64,000 nucleotides of DNA from Ammoniphilus oxalaticus (GCF_003609605.1 NZ_MCHY01000002.1:1-64000); one strand, 5' to 3'. Positions 33,297-42,199 are shown, counted from the stretch's first letter. Notes: a model not told the origin generated them from the sequence alone. A program made the numbers and translations.

Positions 33297-34163
33297 TTAC
33301 GCCCAATCTGCCAAATTTAAGCGACTAGCATCAAAATTGTAGTTCTTGTCCCTCAGATTAATTATAGGTTCGTCAAGCGATAACCCCTGCAAGAAGGACA
33401 CAACCTTTTCAATAACGCTTTCTTTGTATTTGACCGTATCCCCCGTCCAATTCCCCTTGCTTTCTAGCACTCGCTTCAATTCATGTTCTTCTATTTCTCC
33501 GTGATCCGTTAAAAACGAGGTAATAGCAGCCACCAGCTGTTTGTGAGGTTTCCCGCTTTTGCTAAACAGTCCTACCTTTGTTCCGATCTCTTCGCAAGTA
33601 AACAGCTTTTCAGTTTCAGGAGCAGGAAGTAGACTTTGACCTGTTGATTGGTTGATTAGGTTTGATGCGATTAGTTGTTTCATGTCAGGAGACAGAACAT
33701 CTTTGAATGTCTCCGCTACCTCCATAGCAAATTGTTGTTTCTTTAGCCTTACAGATTCCAACCTAGCCTGCGCATTCAGATAACGAGCTTCGGTTGCTTG
33801 CTGTTTGATTTCTAAATCCTTCGATTTGTCGATCGTTACTTGGACTTGTGGCACTTGGAGTTGTTCTAGTTCATTAATCCTTTTGATTACCGCACGCCTT
33901 GTTTTAGCATCATATTTTAAGGCCAGTTGCATCGCCCCGTCTTTTCCAAATTCATAGCACGGTGAATCCCGATTGCTTTTGTCTTTATATGAGGTGAGCT
34001 CAAAAATGAGCCGACCTGTTTCCTCTCCTAAAGAATCAATTTCATTCCGAATATCCCGCATGACATTCTTGTGTTCCTTGCCTACAATTTCCGCAATGTC
34101 CAAACTCGTCATTTTAATTTCACTTACCATCACTTGATCCAATCCGCCTCCCCTTCTTAACAT
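33297..34163 (-). CDS. Rha family phage regulatory protein
   Basis: Up to 288 residues. The Rha signature is clear: MTSLDIAEIVGKEHKNVMRD, RDIRNEIDSLGEETGR and DSPCYEFGKDGAMQLALKYD followed by KTRRAVIKRINELE. The C-terminal half is helical with a second possible DNA-binding part (FTCEEIGTKVGLFSKSGKPH). The first ATG (34163) lies inside an operator palindrome; the ribosome site GGGGAGG lies after it, so translation more likely begins at TTG or GTG/ATG about 10 residues in (VSEIKMTSLD). Role: early regulation or antirepression. Confidence 0.85.
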   Translation of the reverse strand: MLRRGGGLDQVMVSEIKMTSLDIAEIVGKEHKNVMRDIRNEIDSLGEETGRLIFELTSYKDKSNRDSPCYEFGKDGAMQLALKYDAKTRRAVIKRINELEQLQVPQVQVTIDKSKDLEIKQQATEARYLNAQARLESVRLKKQQFAMEVAETFKDVLSPDMKQLIASNLINQSTGQSLLPAPETEKLFTCEEIGTKVGLFSKSGKPHKQLVAAITSFLTDHGEIEEHELKRVLESKGNWTGDTVKYKESVIEKVVSFLQGLSLDEPIINLRDKNYNFDASRLNLADWA

Positions 34164-34181
34164 GATTTATAATCATGTTAA
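34157..34181. promoter_or_regulatory. Operator O4, long palindrome
   Basis: A perfect inverted repeat with 11-base arms (TTAACATGATT / AATCATGTTAA) around TAT, containing ATGATTTATAATCAT at 34162-34176, identical to O2. It sits between the Cro-like and Rha genes. Confidence 0.75.
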
Positions 34182-34393
34182 CTGCAAATTTTTTTTTTGA
34201 TTCCCAATAGTTCGTCCGCACTTACATTAAAAAATAAACATAACCTCTTTAGGTGTCGAGACGAAATCACTTCAATGTCTTTTTCCCAAGCGCTTACGGT
34301 TGTCTGTGATGTGCCTATTTTCTCAGCCAATTCCTTTTGCGACATCTTTCCGTTCCTCGCTCTCAATTCGGCTATGGTTAACATTTCATTCAC
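34178..34393 (-). CDS. Cro-like XRE-family regulator
   Basis: 71 residues, a single helix-turn-helix domain: LTIAELRARNGKMSQKELAE, then KIGTSQTTVSAWEKDIEVIS and LCLFFNVSADELLGIKKK. The ATG at 34393 follows AAAGGGGTG. Divergent from the repressor and under a promoter whose spacer is an operator, so it takes the place of Cro: first gene of the lytic transcript. Confidence 0.9.
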   Translation of the reverse strand: MNEMLTIAELRARNGKMSQKELAEKIGTSQTTVSAWEKDIEVISSRHLKRLCLFFNVSADELLGIKKKICS

Positions 34394-34418
34394 CCCTTTC
34401 TGGTATCTTCTGATTTAT

Positions 34419-34447
34419 ACTATACATGATTTTTAATCATATAGCAA
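34419..34447 (-). promoter_or_regulatory. Lytic promoter PR
   Basis: TTGCTA (34442-34447), 17-base spacer, TATAGT (34419-34424) on the minus strand, reading into the Cro-like gene. The spacer contains operator O1 exactly, so bound repressor would block polymerase. Confidence 0.8.
34426..34440. promoter_or_regulatory. Operator O1
   Basis: Perfect inverted repeat ATGATTTTTAATCAT with 6-base arms, centred in the PR spacer. Confidence 0.8.
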
Positions 34448-34455
34448 GAAGTTTT

Positions 34456-34470
34456 ATGATTTATAATCAT
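34456..34470. promoter_or_regulatory. Operator O2
   Basis: ATGATTTATAATCAT, same arms as O1, its start 30 bases from that of O1, upstream of PR and of the repressor promoter. Three helical turns between O1 and O2 would allow cooperative binding on one DNA face. Confidence 0.8.
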
Positions 34471-34508
34471 TATTTAGTAACTAAAATCAAAGCTTCATTA
34501 AATATAAG

Positions 34509-34523
34509 TTGATTTATTATCAT
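34509..34523. promoter_or_regulatory. Operator O3
   Basis: TTGATTTATTATCAT, two mismatches from O2. It covers the -35 and half the spacer of the repressor promoter, so it is placed for negative control of the repressor gene. Confidence 0.65.
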
Positions 34524-34537
34524 GTATTAAGTATACT
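34509..34537 (+). promoter_or_regulatory. Repressor promoter PRM
   Basis: TTGATT (34509-34514), 17-base spacer, TATACT (34532-34537), reading into the repressor gene 23 bases on. Confidence 0.8.
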
Positions 34538-34560
34538 TAGTAAAGAAAGGAGGTGAGATC

Positions 34561-35199
34561 ATGAAGACGACAGGAGAAATAATCAAAGAATTACGGGAAT
34601 CAAGAGGGATGACACAACAACAATTAGCTAGCTTGATGGGTATGAAGACTTACACAACCATCACTAAATGGGAAAGTGGAGATAACTTCCCAAAGGGTAG
34701 AGATATAAAATTGTTAAGTGAGTATTTCAAGGTTAGTTCCGATTATATTTTGGGGATACAAGATGAGGTTGACCAAACGATCAAGGTTTCCGAATACCCT
34801 CACATCCCAATCGGTGTATCCGCTGGAATGCCTATAGAAGTAGATGGGATTGCTGATGTCGAGACAATTAGCATACCCGATAGTATTATGGGAAAGTGGG
34901 CAGGAGACCGTGACATATTTATCATGCACGTCAATGGAGAAAGTATGAACAAAGTCATGCCGCACGGATCGCTTATTGCGGTTAAACCCATCGAGAGACC
35001 ACATCTTAAAGACAGAGACATAGTTGTGTATAGTGACGGGTATGAATACGCTGTGAAAAGGTTTTACTTGCACCATGATGAACTGATATTCAGACCCGAC
35101 TCGGACAGTTTGGATTTTAGGGAATATCGAGCATCTATTAATAACGCAGAATTACAAATACACGGAAAAGTAGTTCTTTATATCGTGGAGTTAGAATAA
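34561..35199 (+). CDS. LexA-like phage repressor
   Basis: 212 residues. Residues 4-66 are an XRE helix-turn-helix (IKELRESRGMTQQQLASLMG, ITKWESG). The C-terminal half is an S24/LexA-type self-cleavage domain: cleavage site Ala88-Gly89 in GVSAGMP, catalytic Ser128 in NGESMN and Lys166 in YAVKRF. Hence induction by RecA after DNA damage is expected. ATG follows AAGGAGGTGAG. It should bind the ATGATTnnnAATCAT operators that flank it and hold the lysogenic state. Confidence 0.95.
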   Translation: MKTTGEIIKELRESRGMTQQQLASLMGMKTYTTITKWESGDNFPKGRDIKLLSEYFKVSSDYILGIQDEVDQTIKVSEYPHIPIGVSAGMPIEVDGIADVETISIPDSIMGKWAGDRDIFIMHVNGESMNKVMPHGSLIAVKPIERPHLKDRDIVVYSDGYEYAVKRFYLHHDELIFRPDSDSLDFREYRASINNAELQIHGKVVLYIVELE

Positions 35200-35221
35200 A
35201 CGTTTGGCCAAGCGTTTACAT

Positions 35222-35247
35222 GAGCAGATTAAACCCTGCTCTTTTTT
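35222..35247 (+). terminator. Terminator between repressor and integrase
   Basis: GAGCAG pairs with CTGCTC around ATTAAACC and is followed by six T. It lies between the repressor stop and the integrase ribosome site, so the integrase may be expressed mainly from readthrough or another promoter. Confidence 0.8.
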
Positions 35248-35266
35248 AATAAAGGAGGTTATACGT

Positions 35267-36433
35267 ATGGCTAGTTATCGTAGACGCGGATGTACTTGCA
35301 ATGGGAGAAGATGCGGTTGCGGCGCGCCATGGGAATATCGTATAAGGTACAAGGATCCATTTACCCAGAAGTACAAAGAGAAAACAAAGGGAGGGTTCAG
35401 AACGAAGAGAGAAGCGCAGATCGAGGCGATGGAGGAAGAACGAAAATTATTAGAGGGAATTGAGCAGGCGCCTATTTCTTTAAAAGACTACCTCAAAGAA
35501 TGGTTGATTCAATACAAAAAAGATGTTGTAAGGAAGAACACGTTTGAGATCCACGAACGAAACATTAGAAATCACATTGTTCCTTATTTCAAAAAAATAC
35601 AATTGTCAGACATTAAACCGATCATGTATCAGAAGTTTCTAAACCATATCATCGACCAAGGATACAGCAAACGAACAGGTGAGATCATCCACAGCACCAT
35701 GCATAATGCCCTAGAACGGGCAGTAACAATTGGCGCGCTGGAAAAGAACCCAACCGCAGGAGCCATAGTGAAAGGAGTAAAGAAAGAAAAAGACCTAAAG
35801 TACATGGAGTCAAACCACATTGCCCACTTTCTTCAAACCGCGTATCAATACAACTACATCTACTGGATATTTTTTAAGGTATTGATTGAAACAGGGATGC
35901 GGAAAGGAGAAGCAGCCGCTTTGCAATGGCCTGACATTGATTTAAAAGAAGGTAAGATCCATATAAACAAAACGTTAGATTTCAAAGCGAAAGCCAATGA
36001 GGACCGCTTCGGAGATACAAAAACATATAGCTCAAGGCGTACGATCACGATTAGTGCAGGGCTTGTTCAAGACTTACAGTTCCACATCAAACACCAAAAT
36101 CAAAACAAGCTGGCTTTGAATGACATCTATCATCACGATCTGAACCTGGTCTTATGTCGAAATGACGGGGACATCATGCCGACATCCACTTTATTCAATG
36201 CGTTTGCTCGCATCTTAAAGCAGGCAGGGCTCCCAAACTTACCGATCCACTCGCTGCGGCACACTCATGCAGTGCTCTTATTGGAAGCTGGCGCCGAAAT
36301 GAAATACATCCAGGAGCGCCTGGGGCATGGCAGCATCCAAGTAACATCCGACGTGTATGCGCACGTTTCCAAAAAGATAGATGAAGACACGATGGACAAA
36401 TTCGAGCAACACATGAAAGACGTGCTTCAATGA
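35267..36433 (+). CDS. int: Tyrosine integrase
   Basis: 388 residues from ATG at 35267 after AAAGGAGG; an in-frame start at 35204 lies before the terminator and is less likely. The N-terminus is Cys-rich (RRRGCTCNGRRCGCGAPWEY) and continues as an arm-binding/AP2-like domain (KTKGGFRTKREAQIEAMEE). A SAM-like core-binding domain follows, then the catalytic domain with Arg in LIETGMRKGEAAALQW, HSLRHTHAVLLLEAGA, ERLGHGSIQVT and the nucleophile Tyr in SDVYAHVS. It carries out integration and, with an excisionase, excision at the right end of the element. Confidence 0.95.
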   Translation: MASYRRRGCTCNGRRCGCGAPWEYRIRYKDPFTQKYKEKTKGGFRTKREAQIEAMEEERKLLEGIEQAPISLKDYLKEWLIQYKKDVVRKNTFEIHERNIRNHIVPYFKKIQLSDIKPIMYQKFLNHIIDQGYSKRTGEIIHSTMHNALERAVTIGALEKNPTAGAIVKGVKKEKDLKYMESNHIAHFLQTAYQYNYIYWIFFKVLIETGMRKGEAAALQWPDIDLKEGKIHINKTLDFKAKANEDRFGDTKTYSSRRTITISAGLVQDLQFHIKHQNQNKLALNDIYHHDLNLVLCRNDGDIMPTSTLFNAFARILKQAGLPNLPIHSLRHTHAVLLLEAGAEMKYIQERLGHGSIQVTSDVYAHVSKKIDEDTMDKFEQHMKDVLQ

Positions 36434-36436
36434 TTA

Positions 36437-36493
36437 TGTGGGCAAATTGTGGGCAACACCTACAATAGCCTAAAATTAACCCCCGCGCCCACA
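36437..36493. repeat. Direct repeats behind integrase, likely attachment-arm sites
   Basis: TGTGGGCAA occurs at 36437-36445 and 36448-36456, eleven bases apart, one helical turn, and the core TGTGGGC recurs inverted at 36487-36493. Such repeats beside an integrase gene fit integrase arm sites. The recombination core (attR) should lie here or in the adjoining glnA terminator. Confidence 0.5.
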
Positions 36494-36531
36494 AAAAGAA
36501 AAACCCTTAACACCAACGGTATCAAGGGTTT
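36492..36531 (-). terminator. glnA: glnA terminator at the prophage edge
   Basis: A 14-pair stem (AAACCCTTGATACC with GGTGTTAAGGGTTT, two wobble pairs, loop GTT) followed by TTCTTTTTG on the minus strand. It begins six bases after the glnA stop and marks where host sequence gives way to phage. Confidence 0.9.
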
Positions 36532-36537
36532 CCTCGT

Positions 36538-37878
36538 TTAATAATGCACCATATATTGATCGCGTTCCCACTGATGAATCTGCGTGCGGAACATATTCCA
36601 TTCGATTTCTTTTGCTTCAATAAAATTTAAAATGGCGTGTTCGCCTAGGGCTTCAACAATAATTGGATTGTTTTTTAAGGCGTCAACCGCTTCTTTTAGG
36701 TTGGCGGGTAATGTGCTGATTCCTGCTTCTTCTCTTTCCGTTTCGCTCATCACATAAATATTGCGATCAGTCGGAGGCGGGCAAACCATTTCATTTCTAA
36801 TTCCGTCCAGACCAGCGGCCAACATCACAGCTAGCGCCAAGTATGGATTCGCCGATGGATCCGGGCTACGCGCTTCCAAACGCGTGCTCACGCCGCGTGA
36901 AGAAGGAATTCGCACTAACGGACTGCGGTTACGAGCGGACCAAGCGACGTAACAAGGCGCTTCATAACCTGGCACTAACCGTTTATAGGAGTTCACCAGC
37001 GGATTCGTAATCGCGGAAAAGCCGCGAGCATGATGTAATAGTCCAGCCATGTACTGTTTGGCAGTTGCGCTTAAACCGAGTTCATCACTTTCATCATAGA
37101 ACACATTTTCTTCTCCAGAAAATAGCGATTGGTGACAATGCATCCCAGAACCAGCCACGCCAAACAACGGTTTCGGCATAAACGTCGCGTGTAAGCCATG
37201 TTGTCGAGCGACTGTCTTCACAACGAGCTTAAAAATCTGTATTTCATCCGCTGCTTTTAACGCATTCGCATATTTGAAATCAATTTCATGTTGTCCTGGC
37301 GCAACTTCATGGTGAGAGGCTTCAATTTCAAAGCCCATCTTTTCCAATGTCAAAACAATATCGCGACGGCAATTTTCACCTAAATCTAATGGCGCAAAGT
37401 CAAAATATCCGCCGTTATCATTCAAATCAAGCGTTGGTTCCCCTTTTTCATCTAGTTTAAATAAGAAAAATTCAGGCTCCGGTCCGACGTTCATCGTCGT
37501 ATAGCCCAACTCTTTCGCTGCTTGCAATTGACGTTTTAATATACCGCGAGGATCGCCAGGGAACGGAGTGACACCATCCGCTAAATAAACATCGCAGATT
37601 AGCATTGCTACTTTTCCAAAATCTCCGCCCCAAGGGAAGATCGTCCATGTATCTAAATCCGGATGCAAATACATATCCGATTCCTCGATCCGCACAAAGC
37701 CCTCAATCGAAGAGCCGTCAAACATCATTTTATTATCCAATGCTTTTTCTAACTGACTCACGGGAATCTCCACATTCTTAATCATTCCTAGTAAGTCGGT
37801 AAAACCTAAGCGAATATACTTGACATTCGCTTCTTTCGCTAAACGTTTGATGTCTTCCTTACGGGCAACAGTCATCAT
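36538..37878 (-). CDS. glnA: Glutamine synthetase type I
   Basis: 446 residues from ATG at 37878 (next codon is also ATG) after AGGAGGAG; usual length is 444. Makes glutamine from glutamate, ammonia and ATP in the cytoplasm. Seen motifs: [18 protein letters not shown], the ATP/metal segment [29 protein letters not shown] and [20 protein letters not shown]. No adenylylation-type Tyr loop as in enterobacteria is expected in this GSI-alpha group, which is instead feedback-inhibited and acts through GlnR and TnrA. Second gene of the glnRA operon, as in B. subtilis. Confidence 0.97.
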   Translation of the reverse strand: MMTVARKEDIKRLAKEANVKYIRLGFTDLLGMIKNVEIPVSQLEKALDNKMMFDGSSIEGFVRIEESDMYLHPDLDTWTIFPWGGDFGKVAMLICDVYLADGVTPFPGDPRGILKRQLQAAKELGYTTMNVGPEPEFFLFKLDEKGEPTLDLNDNGGYFDFAPLDLGENCRRDIVLTLEKMGFEIEASHHEVAPGQHEIDFKYANALKAADEIQIFKLVVKTVARQHGLHATFMPKPLFGVAGSGMHCHQSLFSGEENVFYDESDELGLSATAKQYMAGLLHHARGFSAITNPLVNSYKRLVPGYEAPCYVAWSARNRSPLVRIPSSRGVSTRLEARSPDPSANPYLALAVMLAAGLDGIRNEMVCPPPTDRNIYVMSETEREEAGISTLPANLKEAVDALKNNPIIVEALGEHAILNFIEAKEIEWNMFRTQIHQWERDQYMVHY

Positions 37879-37924
37879 GTCTCCTCCTCGAAGTTGTCTT
37901 TCTTCATTATTTGGCGCATTCAAA

Positions 37925-38338
37925 TCAATTCTGATAAAAGCGATGAAGCTCTCCCCTGATCAACGGGGTCTCTCCTAGCTGTCTGTGAATAATTTGTTGC
38001 TTTAAAAATTGTCTTAGTTCAACATCCGTTAAATCTTGCCGCGGCTGCTCGGATTGATCTGTCGCATCAGAGCGCGCTTCAGATTTCGACGCAGCTTGTC
38101 CCATCTTCATCACCTGTTTAATGCCCGCAATATTCATACCCTTTTCTATGTAGGATTTAATCGTTAATAAACGATCGATATCATGAAAAGAAAAAAGCCG
38201 TTGATTGCTCGCACTGCGAGCAGGTTGAATCAGATGATTCGCCTCATAATAGCGGATCTGCCTAGCGGTTAGTTCAGTTAATTTTGTAACAATTCCAATC
38301 GGAAATAGGGCCATATGTCGACGGTTTTGATCGCTCAT
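37925..38338 (-). CDS. glnR: MerR-family nitrogen repressor GlnR
   Basis: 137 residues from ATG at 38338 after AAAGGGG. Winged helix-turn-helix of MerR type ([20 protein letters not shown], then [20 protein letters not shown]) with short coiled coil and a C-terminal tail ([15 protein letters not shown]) where feedback-inhibited glutamine synthetase binds in B. subtilis. It represses its own operon when glutamine is plentiful; two GlnR boxes overlap its promoter. glnA starts 46 bases after its stop. Confidence 0.95.
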   Translation of the reverse strand: MSDQNRRHMALFPIGIVTKLTELTARQIRYYEANHLIQPARSASNQRLFSFHDIDRLLTIKSYIEKGMNIAGIKQVMKMGQAASKSEARSDATDQSEQPRQDLTDVELRQFLKQQIIHRQLGETPLIRGELHRFYQN

Positions 38339-38382
38339 CAAACACACCCCTTTATACATTCAAAATAGTTAAGATATATTTA

Positions 38383-38410
38383 TTTTATGGTTGGAAGTTG
38401 ATCCTGTCAA
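38383..38410 (-). promoter_or_regulatory. glnR: glnRA promoter
   Basis: Minus-strand TTGACA (38405-38410) and TAAAAT near 38383-38388 at about 17 bases. The -35 lies inside the first GlnR box. Confidence 0.8.
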
Positions 38411-38431
38411 TCCATGTCACAAAACCTTACA
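38405..38431. promoter_or_regulatory. Two overlapping GlnR boxes
   Basis: TGTCAATCCATGTCACA (38405-38421) and TGTCACAAAACCTTACA (38415-38431) each match the known GlnR/TnrA consensus TGTNAN7TNACA perfectly and overlap by seven bases. The first covers the -35, so GlnR binding would repress glnRA. Confidence 0.85.
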
Positions 38432-38448
38432 TAAGTAAAAAAAAGTAG

Positions 38449-38483
38449 GTGTAAGAAAACCGTTTGTCTTCTTACACCTACTG
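38449..38483 (-). terminator. ynbB terminator
   Basis: AGTAGGTGTAAGA pairs with TCTTACACCTACT around a 13-base loop and is followed by T8 on the minus strand; it separates ynbB from glnR. Confidence 0.92.
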
Positions 38484-38485
38484 AC

Positions 38486-39754
38486 TTAAAGTGTCAACAA
38501 TTTATTTTCAATTAACTCGTCTAGCGCGGTGAGCACACCCACTTTTACATGGGAATAGGTTAATCCCCCTTGAATAAATCCAAGATACGGGGCGCGAATC
38601 GGACCATCTGCGGAAAGCTCGATACTTGAGCCTTGAATAAACGTTCCGCCAGCCATAATCACAGGATCCGCATACCCTGGCATTTCGCTCGGTTCAGGTG
38701 ACACAAACGAATCAACAGGCGAAGCTTTCTGAATACCTTGGCAAAAAGCGATTAACCGTTCCGCAGTCCCAAATTCAACAGATTGAATTAAATCGGTGCG
38801 GGGATCCGCCCACTTTGGTTCTGTTTTGAAACCGACCATTTCTAACAATCCCGCCGTAAAAACAGCTCCTTTTAGCGCTTCGCCAACGACGTGTGGAGCG
38901 AGAAAAAAGCCCTGATACGTTTCAGGTAGTGAATAAAGGGTTGCTCCGACTTCTGCCCCGATGCCGGGGGCAGTCATTCGATAAGAAGACAATCGAACAT
39001 ACTCCTCTTTTCCTACAATATATCCGCCTGATTTTGCAATCCCGCCGCCTGGGTTCTTAATGAGCGATCCCGCCATGATATCCACGCCAACTTCGGTCGG
39101 TTCCAATGATTCAGTGAATTCCCCGTAGCAATTATCGACAAACACGATAACATCAGGCTTAATCTCTTTTACAAAGCGAACCATTTCTTTGATTTCCTCA
39201 ACGCGAAAAGACGGTCTATCCGCATATCCTTTGGAACGTTGAATACCGATTACTTTTGTGCGTTCAGAAATCGCTGCCTTGACCCGATCGTAATCGACGC
39301 GTCCGTCTTCTCGAAGGGCAATCGCCTGGTAATCGATCTGATAATCTTTCAATGAGCCTTGTCCGTCGCCGCGAACCCCGATGACTTCCTCTAACGTGTC
39401 ATAAGGAGCGCCTGTCATGTACATCAACTCATCGCCTGGTCGTAATAAACCGAACAAACAAATCGAGATCGCGTGTGTTCCCGATGCGATTTGCGGTCGC
39501 ACGAGCGCCGCTTCCGCGCCAAAGACAGTGGCGTAAACCGATTCGATCCCATCGCGACCGACATCATCATAACCGTAGCCTGTTGACGCGGCAAAATGAT
39601 AGTCGCTAATCGCTGCCTTTTGAAAAGCGCGCAGTACTTTGAACTGATTATAATCAGCCATGGCCTCGATCTCTTTCAGCCTCGGCTCAATTTTTTCTTC
39701 CAATTGTTTAATATATGGTTTAAGAAGCGCGCCATTTTTCAACATTGCATACAT
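38486..39754 (-). CDS. ynbB: PLP-dependent lyase of the YnbB/aluminium-resistance family
   Basis: 422 residues; fold-type I PLP enzyme related to methionine gamma-lyase and cystathionine enzymes. Motifs: FAASTGYGYDDVGRDGIESV, IASGTHAISICLFGLLRPGD, DVIVFVDNCYGEFTES (Asp binding the pyridine nitrogen) and GSLIKNPGGGIAKSGGYI with the Schiff-base Lys. The physiological substrate in Bacillales is not established; the aluminium-resistance label comes from a distant homologue. It sits between hflX and glnR as in B. subtilis. Confidence 0.9.
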   Translation of the reverse strand: MYAMLKNGALLKPYIKQLEEKIEPRLKEIEAMADYNQFKVLRAFQKAAISDYHFAASTGYGYDDVGRDGIESVYATVFGAEAALVRPQIASGTHAISICLFGLLRPGDELMYMTGAPYDTLEEVIGVRGDGQGSLKDYQIDYQAIALREDGRVDYDRVKAAISERTKVIGIQRSKGYADRPSFRVEEIKEMVRFVKEIKPDVIVFVDNCYGEFTESLEPTEVGVDIMAGSLIKNPGGGIAKSGGYIVGKEEYVRLSSYRMTAPGIGAEVGATLYSLPETYQGFFLAPHVVGEALKGAVFTAGLLEMVGFKTEPKWADPRTDLIQSVEFGTAERLIAFCQGIQKASPVDSFVSPEPSEMPGYADPVIMAGGTFIQGSSIELSADGPIRAPYLGFIQGGLTYSHVKVGVLTALDELIENKLLTL

Positions 39755-39786
39755 GATTTTATTACCCTCTCATTCGCTAAATTCCA

Positions 39787-41064
39787 TTAATCTACGTAAG
39801 GCGCCATTTCTTTTTCTAGTCGTCCGTATTCTTCCGCTGAAAGCCGCACAACAAGACGCCATCCTTCTTCCCCTTCTTCCTTCTCCATTACTTCGCCAAC
39901 TTGATGTAACTTCGAAACGAGAACGGGTTCATGGTAAGGAACAGACAAGGCGCACACCCGAGCGCTGGAAAACAACTTCGCCTGAATCAATTCCAATAAC
40001 TCGGGGATTCCTTCTCCAGTCAGCGCGGACACGAGGACTTCATCTTCACGAAGATACGGTTTGACGTCAACCTGATCCGCCTTGTTATACACTTTGATCA
40101 ACGGTCGATCCAGCGCTCCTAATTCGCCTAATACGTATTCAACTGTTTGTATTTGCTCGTCGCGATCCGGACTTGAACTATCAATCACATGCAACAACAA
40201 ATCAGCCTCCGCCGATTCTTCTAATGTACTTTGAAACGCTTTGACCAATTTGTGCGGCAAATTTTGAATAAAACCGACCGTATCAGAAATCAACCATTCC
40301 CAACCATTTTCTAATTCAATCTTACGCGTTGTTGTATCCAACGTTTTAAATAGTTTATCCTCGGTCTCAACCTGTTCCACTTGGTCTTTATGGACAAAAC
40401 GATAGATCGCATTGAATAAAGTAGATTTACCCGCATTCGTATAGCCGACAAATGAAACCGTAGGGATCCCGCTTTTTTTTCGTTGGGCTCTATGCAAGGC
40501 CCGGGTTCGTTTCACTTCTTCCAGTTGACGCCCGATCTCACCGATTCTTCGACGAATATGGCGACGATCCAACTCAAGCTTTTGCTCCCCAGCTCCCCTG
40601 GAACCGATCCCGCCGCCGAGTCGGCTTAACTCTTGTCCTTTTCCCGTCAAACGCGGCAACTTATATTCCAGTCTCGCCAATTCGACCTGCAAGATCCCTT
40701 CGCTACTTTTAGCTCGCATAGCAAAAATATCAAGGATTAAGGCGGTCCGATCCACGATTTTTAGATCGAGTAAATTTTCAAGGTTACGCTGTTGAATCGG
40801 GGTTAACTCCCCGTCAAAAATAATTAAATCGGCATCAAGTTGTTCAATTGCCGTTATTAATTCATCTACTTTTCCTTTTCCGATATACGTAACTGTGTCC
40901 GGACGCGGACGATTTTGCGTTAACGTCCCGACAACTTGGGCGCCTGCTGTATCCGCCAAATTTTCAAGTTCTTGTAGTGAAGATTGAAACGAATGCTCTG
41001 TCATCTGCGGCAGATTTAAACCTACCAATATGGCTCGTTCTACTGTCGGTGCTGTGATTTCCAT
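39787..41064 (-). CDS. hflX: GTPase HflX
   Basis: 425 residues from ATG at 41064 after GGGAGGAAT. The N-terminal HflX domain has [20 protein letters not shown] and [20 protein letters not shown]; a Gly-rich linker ([20 protein letters not shown]) and a coiled coil lead to the G domain: [15 protein letters not shown] (G1), DTTTRKIEL (G2), [16 protein letters not shown] (G3), KVYNKAD (G4). HflX splits or rescues stalled 70S ribosomes under stress. Confidence 0.96.
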   Translation of the reverse strand: MEITAPTVERAILVGLNLPQMTEHSFQSSLQELENLADTAGAQVVGTLTQNRPRPDTVTYIGKGKVDELITAIEQLDADLIIFDGELTPIQQRNLENLLDLKIVDRTALILDIFAMRAKSSEGILQVELARLEYKLPRLTGKGQELSRLGGGIGSRGAGEQKLELDRRHIRRRIGEIGRQLEEVKRTRALHRAQRKKSGIPTVSFVGYTNAGKSTLFNAIYRFVHKDQVEQVETEDKLFKTLDTTTRKIELENGWEWLISDTVGFIQNLPHKLVKAFQSTLEESAEADLLLHVIDSSSPDRDEQIQTVEYVLGELGALDRPLIKVYNKADQVDVKPYLREDEVLVSALTGEGIPELLELIQAKLFSSARVCALSVPYHEPVLVSKLHQVGEVMEKEEGEEGWRLVVRLSAEEYGRLEKEMAPYVD

Positions 41065-41156
41065 TAGATTCCTCCCATTCACAATTCTGGGTTACCTGGA
41101 TACTCCCTTCATTATAGTCCTCTTTGTTCGGCGGTTCAACGCGTACCCCTGACGCC

Positions 41157-41195
41157 AAGAAAAAACGGGAAAACGCTCAGCGCATATCCCCGTTT
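41157..41195 (-). terminator. Terminator of the LytR-CpsA-Psr gene
   Basis: AAACGGG pairs with CCCGTTT across the stop codon region and is followed by TTTC on the minus strand. Confidence 0.7.
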
Positions 41196-42199
41196 AATAG
41201 CTCATTTAATTGTTCGCTCGCTGCTTTCAAATCTTCTTCGGGAATCACCGTTTGTAAAAGCCCTCCATCCCAGTAAACATTTGGTGTTTCAATCCTGTTT
41301 ATCTTGTCGGGATGAAACGAAGGCGCCCGCAAAAGAAGTTGTCTAATTTGAGTTTTTGTTAAATCCGTTTGAATATGAGCAGCCATAATATCCAGCGCAT
41401 CAAACACATTGGAAATACCCGTCATTGTTTTCATTTGCACAGCCACAGCGGTGATGACTTCCTGTTGTCTTCGGTTTCGATCAAAATCGCTAGAATAATG
41501 ATCAAGTCCACGGTCATCATGACGGTGTCGAACCCAATCGAGCGCCTCTTTCCCATTGACATGTTGCTGTCCAGGAAGCAGATGAATATGAGTCTGATCT
41601 GTCGGATCGTTGTAAATTAATTCACGCTCAACCTCGATTTCAATCCCGCCAATTTCATCGATCATCGCCATAAAACCTTTAAAATCAATCATTACATAGT
41701 GATCAATCGGAATCTCAAATAATTGACTGGCCATTTTTTTTGCGAGAGATGGACCATCGACACGGTTCGTTTTCTCTTGATCATTTTGTCTTTTCAAATA
41801 CTCCCCAATACTATAGGCTTCATTTGCTTTCACTCGTCTGCCTAAGTCTGCGAACCGCACTTTTGTATCTCGCGGAATCGAGACCATAGCGATCTGACCC
41901 TGCTTTGGATCTACTGCGGCCACAATCATCACATCCATAAGGTTCGTGCCTGTTTCTGGACGATTGTCGTTTCCTAAAATTAAAATGGAAAATGGCGCGC
42001 CAGCCGTTCCCTCTTCTTCAAAAGAGCCTGTTACCCCATCAAGGGCATGGTCGATCCGCCAGGATGCATATCCTAATGTACTCAATCCGATTAGTAAACA
42101 AAACAGGAGGAATAATAAAAATAAACGCGCTCTCCTCCTTCGTCTTCTGCGCCTTCTAATCAAATGGATCGATGGCCTTCGTTGGGTTTGCTTGTCCAT
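41177..42199 (-). CDS. LytR-CpsA-Psr family cell-wall ligase
   Basis: 340 residues from ATG at 42199, ten bases after AAAGGA. A cytoplasmic N-terminus with a run of nine Arg (IRRRRRRRRRARLF) precedes one membrane helix (LFLLFLLFCLLIGLSTLGY), so the catalytic domain is outside. LCP motifs: FSILILGNDNRPETGTNLMD, MVSIPRDTKVRF, YVMIDFKGFMAMIDEIGGIE, and EALDWVRHRHDDRGLDHYSS with Arg residues that bind the polyprenyl pyrophosphate. These enzymes link teichoic acids or other glycopolymers to peptidoglycan. It interrupts the spoVK-hflX adjacency known in B. subtilis. Confidence 0.92.
   Translation of the reverse strand: MDKQTQRRPSIHLIRRRRRRRRRARLFLLFLLFCLLIGLSTLGYASWRIDHALDGVTGSFEEEGTAGAPFSILILGNDNRPETGTNLMDVMIVAAVDPKQGQIAMVSIPRDTKVRFADLGRRVKANEAYSIGEYLKRQNDQEKTNRVDGPSLAKKMASQLFEIPIDHYVMIDFKGFMAMIDEIGGIEIEVERELIYNDPTDQTHIHLLPGQQHVNGKEALDWVRHRHDDRGLDHYSSDFDRNRRQQEVITAVAVQMKTMTGISNVFDALDIMAAHIQTDLTKTQIRQLLLRAPSFHPDKINRIETPNVYWDGGLLQTVIPEEDLKAASEQLNELLNGDMR

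Larger units (their letters stand above)
1..36500. mobile_element. Temperate myophage prophage, left end outside window
   Basis: A continuous block of phage genes in standard order: integrase and immunity at the right, then early and replication genes, late regulator, HNH and terminase, HK97-type head and PBSX-type contractile tail. The right boundary lies between the integrase stop at 36433 and the glnA stop at 36538, because glnA onward is host synteny. Lysis genes and the left attachment site are not in view. The structural genes show no frame damage, so the element may be functional. That it is contractile-tailed follows from the sheath gene at 9841-10899. Confidence 0.95.

Noticed and set aside
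34157-34181. O4 palindrome as an intrinsic terminator of the cro-like gene
   Set aside because: No T-run follows it on either strand, and its core is identical to operator O2.
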